5,578 nt of DNA, from the NCBI GenBank assembly GCA_030591745.1, contig JAUVAM010000310.1, positions 1-5,578 on the forward strand, in the 5' to 3' direction. The notes beneath the pieces are model-generated. The model did not search any database and was not told where the DNA came from. It saw only the letters and a list, made by a program, of their open reading frames with translations. Origin of the DNA: Deltaproteobacteria bacterium (GTDB taxonomy: Bacteria > Myxococcota > B64-G9). This document shows positions 1 through 4,985 of the stretch, one piece after another (positions within the stretch are counted from its first letter, which is position 1; every line of letters begins with the position of its first letter). The position numbers were made by a program, and so were the translations under genes.

Positions 1-2
1 CT

Positions 3-683
3 TCTGCCTGTGGGGTGGTGGACGGCAAGATCGTGGTGGCCGGTGGCTTCTTCGACGACACCGAAGATCCCGATTCCATCTGGATCACCTCGGCCACCGC
101 CATCTACGATCCCGCGGCCGACACCTGGAGCGACGGCGGGTACCTGCCCCAGTTCATCTTTCACCAGGCCGGTGTCGTGCATGAAGGCCAGCTCTGCTCT
201 TTGGGCGGTCAAGGCAACGACGGGCTCTTGGAGCTGTGGTTCTGCTACAGCGACGGGGTCTGGCTCGAACAAATCGACCCCCTGGGCATGGCACGCGAGA
301 ATCTATCCGGGGCCAGCCTGGACGGACACATCTACCTGGTGGGCGGCTCCGATGCCGATGGCCTGGCCACCGATTTCGCTGAACGCTGGCCCACAGCCGA
401 CTTGCCCGATCCCGGCGACGAGCCGGATGCAGGCATTGAGACCGACGCCGGGACCGAGGAAGATGCCGGCACCGAGACCGACGCTGGAACCGAAACCGAC
501 GCTGGAACCGAGACCGATGCAGGCACCGAAGCCGACGCCGGCACGCAAAACGATGGCGGCTCTTCCGACAACGGGGATGACGGCGGCTGCGGTTGTTCAG
601 CGGCGGGCGCGGGTTCAGCTGGCTTGTTCTTCTGGGGCCTCTGCCTCTTAGCCCTCCGCGGCATCCGTCGCCGCCGCAACTAG
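3..683 (+). CDS. Kelch-like repeat surface protein with MYXO-CTERM-like tail (5' partial)
   Basis: This is the last 226 codons of a gene whose start lies before the window; the frame is open to the left edge. Numbering residues from base 3, Kelch-type blade signatures are visible: Gly-Gly pairs after short beta strands at about 14-15, 68-69 and 114-115, with a YDP...W element at 35-42. This is the C-terminal part of a beta-propeller. A low-complexity linker of repeated DAGTET-like hexapeptides follows (about 142-183), then a Gly/Asp/Ser stretch, a Cys-Gly-Cys motif (196-198), a hydrophobic segment (about 203-217) and a final Arg cluster (RRRRN). Cys motif, membrane helix and basic end are the layout of MYXO-CTERM sorting signals, which direct proteins to the cell surface in myxobacteria and relatives. 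The protein is thus probably exported and surface-anchored. Its binding partner is unknown. The acidic linker probably acts as a spacer. It is unrelated to the metabolic operon downstream. Confidence 0.8.
   Translation, partial: SACGVVDGKIVVAGGFFDDTEDPDSIWITSATAIYDPAADTWSDGGYLPQFIFHQAGVVHEGQLCSLGGQGNDGLLELWFCYSDGVWLEQIDPLGMARENLSGASLDGHIYLVGGSDADGLATDFAERWPTADLPDPGDEPDAGIETDAGTEEDAGTETDAGTETDAGTETDAGTEADAGTQNDGGSSDNGDDGGCGCSAAGAGSAGLFFWGLCLLALRGIRRRRN
426..551 (+). repeat. Seven tandem 18-base units encoding DAG(T/I)(E/Q)x hexapeptides
   Basis: Seven consecutive in-frame 18-base units encode DAGIET, DAGTEE, DAGTET (three times), DAGTEA and DAGTQN; a degenerate eighth (DGGSSD) follows. The three middle units are almost identical in protein but vary at synonymous positions (gct/gca/gcc, gaa/gag). 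This suggests an array that is old or selected at the protein level rather than one freshly expanded. It forms the flexible, acidic linker between the propeller and the C-terminal sorting signal. Confidence 0.9.
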
Positions 684-743
684 AAGTCCTAGTTCCGCTT
701 CAAGTCTCCGATTTTCCACCCCAAAACTCTTCGCGATTCACTC

Positions 744-772
744 TTGACAGCCCATCTGCACGCGGGCATTCT
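744..772 (+). promoter_or_regulatory. Candidate sigma70-type promoter for the acyl-CoA dehydrogenase operon
   Basis: A perfect TTGACA hexamer (744-749) is followed after 17 bases by CATTCT (767-772), a weak match to TATAAT (3 of 6). Transcription would begin near 779, leaving about a 50-base leader before the ATG at 828. The position, in the only sizeable gap upstream of the operon, supports it; the poor -10 limits confidence. A second TTGACA at 789-794 has no usable -10. The -35 lies inside an 11-base motif that recurs upstream of the gene at 4986. Confidence 0.4.
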
Positions 773-810
773 ACCGGCGATCAGGCCTTTGACATTTGCA
801 TCAATACTTT

Positions 811-816
811 GGGAGG
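811..816 (+). promoter_or_regulatory. Shine-Dalgarno GGGAGG that fixes the dehydrogenase start
   Basis: GGGAGG lies 11 bases before the ATG at 828. It argues against the in-frame TTG at 744, which would add 28 residues unlike any acyl-CoA dehydrogenase N-terminus and would overlap the proposed -35 box. Confidence 0.75.
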
Positions 817-827
817 CAGGCAAAACC

Positions 828-1985
828 ATGGATTTCGGACTGAACGAAGAACTGGTGGCCATGCAGGAAGCAGCGCGCACCTTCACCGAAAAAGAAATCG
901 TACCGCATGCGGACAAGTGGGACGAAGAACACCACTTCCCCAAAGACGTGATTAAAAAAATGGGCGAACTTGGTTACTTCGGCTGCCCGGTGCCGGAAGA
1001 TTACGGCGGCACGGACGTGGGCTTTTTGGCCCAGGCCATCCTCTGCGAAGAAGTCAGCCGCGGCAGCTCCTCGGTGCGCGTGGCCTTCAACACCCAATGC
1101 CTGGGTACGGTTGTGAGCATCCTGCGCCACGGCACGGAAGAACAAAAACAAAAGTGGGTGCCGGACCTCATCAACGCCGAAAAGATCGGCTGCTTCGCCA
1201 TCACCGAACCCAACGCCGGCTCGGACGTCTTGGCCTTGAAGGCCACGGCCAAAAAAGATGGCGACGGCTATATTTTAAACGGATCCAAAACCTGGATCTC
1301 CTATGCTTCCCACGCCGATCTGGCCATCGTTTACGCCTACACGGATCGCAGCCAAGCTTCGCGCGGCATGAGCGCCTTCGTGGTGGACATGCACTCAGAA
1401 GGCGTGGGCACCAGCGACTTGGACAAGCTGGGCACGCGATCCTCCCCCACCAGCGAAATCAGCTTTGAAGACGTTCGCCTGCCGGCCGACGCGCTCTTGG
1501 GCCCCGAGGGCGCGGGCGTGAAAATCGTCTTCAGTTCCTTGAACCAGACAAGACTCTCCTGCGCTGCCGGCGGGGTGGGCGTGGCCCAGGCCTGCCTGGA
1601 CGCCTCCGTGCAGTACTGCCTGGAGCGCGAGCAATTCGGCAAGCAGGTTGGCCAATTCCAGATGAACCAGGCTTTGCTCGCCGAGATGTCCGCCGAGATC
1701 GAGGCGGCCCGCCTGCTGACCTACAAAGCCGCCTGGCAAAAAGACCAGGGCCAACTCGGCAACGTGCGCGAGACCTGTCTGGCCAAATACACGGCCGCCA
1801 TGGCCGTGACCCATTGCTCCGAAAAAGCCATGCGCATCCTGGGTGCCTACGGCTACTCCACCGAGTATCCCGTGGCGCGCTACTATCGTGATGCCATCCT
1901 GTACCAAATCGTGGAAGGCACCACCAACGTGCAAAAGATGATCCTGGCCCAGGATTTGCTGGGCTATCGCAAGGCCAACAGGTAG
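828..1985 (+). CDS. Acyl-CoA dehydrogenase, probably non-decarboxylating glutaryl-CoA dehydrogenase type
   Basis: This FAD flavoenzyme of 385 residues has normal family length and oxidises an acyl-CoA to the trans-2-enoyl-CoA, normally passing electrons to ETF; the family usually forms homotetramers in the cytoplasm. The first family signature is AITEPNAGSDVLA (124-136). The second lies around RILGAYGYSTEYPVARYYRD (336-355). The catalytic base is Glu363 in VEGTTN. Arg84 aligns without gaps to Arg94 of human glutaryl-CoA dehydrogenase, which binds the distal carboxylate. The residue before the catalytic Glu is Val362, where decarboxylating enzymes have Tyr, and the human Glu87 position is Ser77. 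The Tyr-to-Val exchange is known from the Desulfococcus multivorans enzyme, which forms glutaconyl-CoA without losing CO2; the C-terminus here also resembles that protein as I remember it. This is the first gene of the operon. Acyl-CoA dehydrogenase is near certain. The glutaryl-CoA assignment is inference; butyryl-CoA, cyclohexanecarboxyl-CoA or benzylsuccinyl-CoA dehydrogenases are alternatives. Confidence 0.93.
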   Translation: MDFGLNEELVAMQEAARTFTEKEIVPHADKWDEEHHFPKDVIKKMGELGYFGCPVPEDYGGTDVGFLAQAILCEEVSRGSSSVRVAFNTQCLGTVVSILRHGTEEQKQKWVPDLINAEKIGCFAITEPNAGSDVLALKATAKKDGDGYILNGSKTWISYASHADLAIVYAYTDRSQASRGMSAFVVDMHSEGVGTSDLDKLGTRSSPTSEISFEDVRLPADALLGPEGAGVKIVFSSLNQTRLSCAAGGVGVAQACLDASVQYCLEREQFGKQVGQFQMNQALLAEMSAEIEAARLLTYKAAWQKDQGQLGNVRETCLAKYTAAMAVTHCSEKAMRILGAYGYSTEYPVARYYRDAILYQIVEGTTNVQKMILAQDLLGYRKANR

Positions 1986-1994
1986 AGGTAGTCA

Positions 1995-2020
1995 CTCTTT
2001 CTTATTCTTTCTTAGATTTC
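1995..2020 (+). other. Pyrimidine-rich leader tract with a 10-base-period repeat
   Basis: Between the dehydrogenase stop and the thiolase Shine-Dalgarno, the + strand is almost all T and C. It contains TCTTTCTTA twice (1996-2004 and 2006-2014), ten bases apart. It sits directly before GGAGG at 2021-2025. It may simply be an unstructured leader that leaves the ribosome site open; no hairpin is visible. Confidence 0.5.
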
Positions 2021-2030
2021 GGAGGAAGCC

Positions 2031-3215
2031 ATGAGGGAAGTCGTCATTTTGGGAGCCGGTCGCAGCGCGGGTGGCAAATTCGGCGGTTCGCTTGCGCCCA
2101 TGTCCTCGCCGGAGTTCGGCGCGGTCGTGGTTCGCGAAACCATCAAACGCGCGGGCATCAAGCCTGAACAAATCGATCAAACGGTTTTCGGCTCGGCCTG
2201 GCAGGCCGGCATCGGCCCCAACCCGGCTCGCATCACGGCCGTCAAAGGCGGCGTGCCCGTCGAGGCCCCGGCCGTCAGCGTCAACGTTCGCTGCGGTTCC
2301 AGCCTGCAGTCGCTCATCTTCGGCGCCCAGGCCATCAAGGCCGAGGACGTGGGTTGCGTGCTGGTGGGCGGCACCGAGAGCGCTTCCAACATCCCCTACG
2401 CTCTGCCCAAGGCCCGCTGGGGCTACCGCATGGGCACGGGCGACATGTTGGACCTGATGCACAAAGACGGATTCCTCTGCCCCCTGGGCGAAGGCCTGAT
2501 GGGTGATTTGACCGACGCCTTGTGCGAAGAGATGGGCATCGGGCGAGAAGAGCAAGACGTCTTCGCCCTGGCGAGCCACCACAAGACCGAAGCGGCGATC
2601 AAGGCGGGCAAGTTCGAAGAAGAGATCGTGCCCATCGAAGTCCCGGGCCGCAAGGGCAAGGTCAACATCTTCAAAGAAGATGAGACCTACCGTGCCGGGC
2701 AGACCATTGAGGCTCTGACCAAGCTCCGCCCCGTTTTCAACAAGACGGGCACCATCACGGCCGGCAACGCCTGCGCCCTTTGCGACGCGGCGGCAGCCCA
2801 GGTACTGATGGACCGGGCCCAGGCTGACAAGCTGGGCCTTACGCCCATGGCTTTGGTACGCGGTTATGCCTTCGTGGGATTCGAGCCGAAAAGATTCGGC
2901 CTCTCCCCCACCAAGGCCATCCCGGCCGCCCTGGAAATGGCGGGCTTGAGCATAGACGACATGGATCTGATCGAGCTCAACGAGGCCTTTGCGGGGCAGT
3001 ATCTGGCCTGCGATCAAATCCTGAAATTGGACAACAGCAAAGTCAACGTGAACGGCGGCGCCATCGCCCAGGGTCACCCCGTGGCCGCCACCGGTTCGAA
3101 AATCCTCACCTCCATGCTTTATGCCCTCAAGGACCAGGACAAGAAATTCGGCGTGGTGAGCGCCTGCATCGGCGGAGGCAACGGCGTCGCCGTCGTTGTC
3201 GAGCGACTCAAGTAG
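2031..3215 (+). CDS. Thiolase (acetyl-CoA C-acetyltransferase type)
   Basis: This 394-residue thiolase II-type enzyme catalyses CoA-dependent cleavage of acetoacetyl-CoA (or a longer 3-ketoacyl-CoA) to acetyl-CoA, or the reverse condensation. The catalytic set falls at the positions usual for biosynthetic thiolases: nucleophile Cys88 in NVRCGSS, Asn317 in NEAFA, His349 in GHP and the acid/base Cys379 in CIGGGNG. Length and numbering agree with the Zoogloea-type tetrameric enzyme. The start is set by GGAGG (2021-2025), five bases before the ATG. The His loop reads GHPVAATG where the family usually has GHPxGxSG, a mild deviation. It is the second gene of the operon, 45 bases after the dehydrogenase, and supplies the last step of the pathway. 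Chain length cannot be read from sequence; acetoacetyl-CoA is the best guess from context. Confidence 0.93.
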   Translation: MREVVILGAGRSAGGKFGGSLAPMSSPEFGAVVVRETIKRAGIKPEQIDQTVFGSAWQAGIGPNPARITAVKGGVPVEAPAVSVNVRCGSSLQSLIFGAQAIKAEDVGCVLVGGTESASNIPYALPKARWGYRMGTGDMLDLMHKDGFLCPLGEGLMGDLTDALCEEMGIGREEQDVFALASHHKTEAAIKAGKFEEEIVPIEVPGRKGKVNIFKEDETYRAGQTIEALTKLRPVFNKTGTITAGNACALCDAAAAQVLMDRAQADKLGLTPMALVRGYAFVGFEPKRFGLSPTKAIPAALEMAGLSIDDMDLIELNEAFAGQYLACDQILKLDNSKVNVNGGAIAQGHPVAATGSKILTSMLYALKDQDKKFGVVSACIGGGNGVAVVVERLK

Positions 3216-3232
3216 TTTTCCCAAGACAAATT

Positions 3233-3237
3233 GGAGG
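3233..3237 (+). promoter_or_regulatory. Shine-Dalgarno GGAGG that fixes the hydroxyacyl-CoA dehydrogenase start
   Basis: GGAGG lies eight bases before the ATG at 3246. It rules out the in-frame TTG at 3231, which overlaps this ribosome site; starting at 3246 places the nucleotide-binding strand right at the N-terminus, as in the family. Confidence 0.8.
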
Positions 3238-3245
3238 TTGCAGCC

Positions 3246-4103
3246 ATGGAAATCAAAAAAGTCGTCATCGTCGGTTCGGGCACCATGGGAGCCGGCATCG
3301 GTCAACTCTGCGCCCAGCAAGGCATGGAGGCCACCATCACCGATATCAGCCTGGAACTCGCGGACAAGGCAAAGGCCCGCATCGACTCCGGCTTGAGCAG
3401 GCGTGTGGCCAAGGGCAAAATCAGCGAAGAAGACAAGCAGGCCGTCATGAGCCGCTTGCACACGGCCGGCAACCTGGATGCCGTGACCGAGGCCGACTGG
3501 GTCATCGAAAGCGCCATCGAGAACATGGAGATCAAAAAGAAGATCTTCGCCGAGCTGGACGAAAAAGCCCGACCCGAGGTCATTTTGGCCACCAACACCA
3601 CCTCTCTGTCCATCAGCGAAATGGCCTCGGCCACCAAGCGCCCGGACAAGGTGGTGCAGATGCACTTTTTCAACCCGCCCACCATCATGAAGCTGGTGGA
3701 GATCATGCCGGGCGAAAAAACCTCCGCCGAGACCCTCGAACGGGCCGAGGCCTTTGCCAAGCAATTGGGCAAGGACCCGGTGGTCTGCAAAAGTGAAGCG
3801 CCCGCGGGCATCGTCAGTCGAATCCTGGGCCAGCTGCTCAACGAGGCCACTTGGCTTGTGGCTACCGGCGTAGCAGATGCGGCCGACGTGGACAAGGCCA
3901 TGAAGCTCGGCGCCAATCACCCCATGGGCCCCCTGCAACTCATCGATCTCATCGGCTTGGACATCCATCGGGCCAAGATGCAGACCCTGAGAAGCAAGCT
4001 CGACGATCCCCGCTACGCCCACCCCAAGCTCATCGACGAAATGATCGAGGCGGGACACATCGGCAAAAAGGCGGGCAAGGGCTTCCACGAGTACGGGGAA
4101 TAA
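3246..4103 (+). CDS. hbd: 3-hydroxyacyl-CoA (3-hydroxybutyryl-CoA) dehydrogenase
   Basis: This 285-residue enzyme, close to the roughly 282-residue single-domain Hbd/PaaH family, oxidises (S)-3-hydroxybutyryl-CoA to acetoacetyl-CoA with NAD(P), or does the reverse. The Rossmann loop GSGTMG (10-15) lies in the first beta-alpha-beta unit, and Asp33 at the end of the second strand suggests NAD preference. NTTS (117-120) supplies Ser120 or its neighbour to the active site. His140 in HFFNP and Glu152 form the catalytic dyad with the usual 12-residue spacing. The C-terminal dimerisation domain carries NHPMGPLQLIDLIGLD (224-239). The odd point is the interdomain motif, usually PGFVVNRIL, which reads PAGIVSRIL here, so the conserved substrate-contacting Asn is Ser191. 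It follows the thiolase by 30 bases and precedes the hydratase by four, so it is operonic. Function as a hydroxyacyl-CoA dehydrogenase is very likely; the exact substrate is inferred from context. Confidence 0.92.
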   Translation: MEIKKVVIVGSGTMGAGIGQLCAQQGMEATITDISLELADKAKARIDSGLSRRVAKGKISEEDKQAVMSRLHTAGNLDAVTEADWVIESAIENMEIKKKIFAELDEKARPEVILATNTTSLSISEMASATKRPDKVVQMHFFNPPTIMKLVEIMPGEKTSAETLERAEAFAKQLGKDPVVCKSEAPAGIVSRILGQLLNEATWLVATGVADAADVDKAMKLGANHPMGPLQLIDLIGLDIHRAKMQTLRSKLDDPRYAHPKLIDEMIEAGHIGKKAGKGFHEYGE

Positions 4104-4107
4104 ATCC

Positions 4108-4896
4108 ATGGCCGAATTCGCCAACTTGATATTGGAGACGCTGGAACCCGGCATCGCCCGGCTCACCGTCAACCGGCCTGAAAAGCGCAACTCGCTGAAC
4201 GACGAGACCATCGAAGAGCTGGATCAGGCCCTTGCGGCCATCGAGGCCGATGACAGCCTGCGCGTACTCCTCGTCACCGGAGCCGGAGATAAGGCATTTA
4301 TTGCAGGGGCCGACATCGGCGAATTGGTGGATCGGGATCCCATCCTGGGGCGCAAGGTCACAAGGCGTCGGCAACAGGTCTACACCCGATTGGAAGAGCT
4401 GCCCATCCCCTCCATCGCCGCCATCAACGGCTGGGCCATGGGCACGGGACTTGAAGTGGCCATGGCCTGCACCATGCGGGTGGCGGCCAAATCGGCTCGC
4501 ATGGGTCAACCCGAGGTCAAACTGGGCATCACCCCCGGCGCCGGAGGCACCCAACGCTTGCCGCGTCTGGTGGGCATGGGCTTGGCCATGGAGATAATTT
4601 TGACCGGCGATCCCATCCCGGCCGATCGGGCCCTGGCCATCGGCCTGGTCAACCGGGTGGCGGACACGGACATGCTGACCGAAGAAGCCTTGGAATTGGC
4701 CCGGAAATTGGCGGCCCGCCCCAAGCAGGCCCTTCAATACGCCAAAGAGGCCGTGCTGCGCTATGCCGAGGGCTCCTTGGCCGAGGGCCTGGCTCACGAA
4801 TCCTACCTGCACGCGCTGAGCTGCGGCACCGAGGACAAAAAAGAAGGGATAGCCGCCTTCCTGGAAAAACGGGATCCGGTCTTTACGGGTCGCTGA
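4108..4896 (+). CDS. crt: Enoyl-CoA hydratase (crotonase family)
   Basis: This 262-residue crotonase-fold protein has standard length and adds water to a trans-2-enoyl-CoA (probably crotonyl-CoA) to give the 3-hydroxyacyl-CoA; the family forms trimers or hexamers. The first oxyanion-hole segment is AFIAGADI (63-70), with Ala66 and Gly67 near the thioester. The two catalytic acids are Glu116 in [10 protein letters not shown] and Glu136 in GQPEVKLG, with the 20-residue spacing of the mammalian pair Glu144/Glu164. [14 protein letters not shown] (143-156) and the C-terminal [13 protein letters not shown] are classical. Having both Glu residues argues for true hydratase activity rather than an isomerase or hydrolase. 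One deviation is Thr113 where most hydratases have the middle Gly of GGG. The ATG is four bases after the upstream stop, with GGGGA (4095-4099) as ribosome site inside the previous gene, which points to coupled translation. It is the last gene of the tight cluster. Confidence 0.93.
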   Translation: MAEFANLILETLEPGIARLTVNRPEKRNSLNDETIEELDQALAAIEADDSLRVLLVTGAGDKAFIAGADIGELVDRDPILGRKVTRRRQQVYTRLEELPIPSIAAINGWAMGTGLEVAMACTMRVAAKSARMGQPEVKLGITPGAGGTQRLPRLVGMGLAMEIILTGDPIPADRALAIGLVNRVADTDMLTEEALELARKLAARPKQALQYAKEAVLRYAEGSLAEGLAHESYLHALSCGTEDKKEGIAAFLEKRDPVFTGR

Positions 4897-4898
4897 TC

Positions 4899-4909
4899 CA
4901 CTCTTGATA
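4899..4909 (+). promoter_or_regulatory. CACTCTTGATA motif, possible -35 region of the PLP-enzyme gene
   Basis: This 11-base element differs by one base from CACTCTTGACA at 739-749. It starts 87 bases before the ATG at 4986; the other copy starts 89 bases before the ATG at 828. Its TTGATA would be a good -35, but no fitting -10 lies 16-18 bases downstream, where the DNA is a run of seven C (4928-4934). It may be a regulator site or chance. Confidence 0.3.
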
Positions 4910-4985
4910 TTTTTCCACCATTTACAGCCCCCCCTCGACCTGCTAAGCACTAGATACAAACTCATACACCTTGTGGAGGAACGCC

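Noticed and set aside
426..551. Regular 18-base repeats as a possible CRISPR array
   Set aside because: The units are contiguous without spacers, in frame, and encode a hexapeptide repeat.
10..651. A second + strand frame through the Kelch-like gene
   Set aside because: Its Pro/Ser/Thr-rich translation has no domain, while the frame ending at 683 shows Kelch blades and a sorting tail.
678..694. Perfect 6-bp inverted repeat AACTAG/CTAGTT with a 5-base loop at the stop of the Kelch-like gene, as a terminator
   Set aside because: The stem is short and AT-rich and no T run follows, so intrinsic termination is unlikely.
789..794. Second TTGACA hexamer as a further promoter
   Set aside because: A 17-base spacer would put the -10 on the ribosome-binding site (812-817, GGAGGC), which bears no resemblance to TATAAT.
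784..800. Possible sigma54 -24/-12 promoter (GG ... TTGCA) upstream of the dehydrogenase
   Set aside because: GG and GC are separated by 12 bases rather than the required 10, and the -24 consensus around GG is absent.
1992..4211. A 739-codon open frame on the minus strand across the thiolase and hydroxyacyl-CoA dehydrogenase genes
   Set aside because: It lies opposite two genes with complete active-site motifs, and its translation is low-complexity (rich in Gly, His, Asp, Val) with no domain. GC-biased third positions keep this antisense frame open.
4872..4914. GGATC/GATCC stem followed by TATTTTT after the hydratase, as a terminator
   Set aside because: Five base pairs with an 18-base loop is too weak, and the T run begins nine bases after the stem.
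4030..4965. A 311-codon minus-strand frame opposite the hydratase
   Set aside because: Same antisense artefact: no recognisable motif, and it covers a fully convincing crotonase gene.
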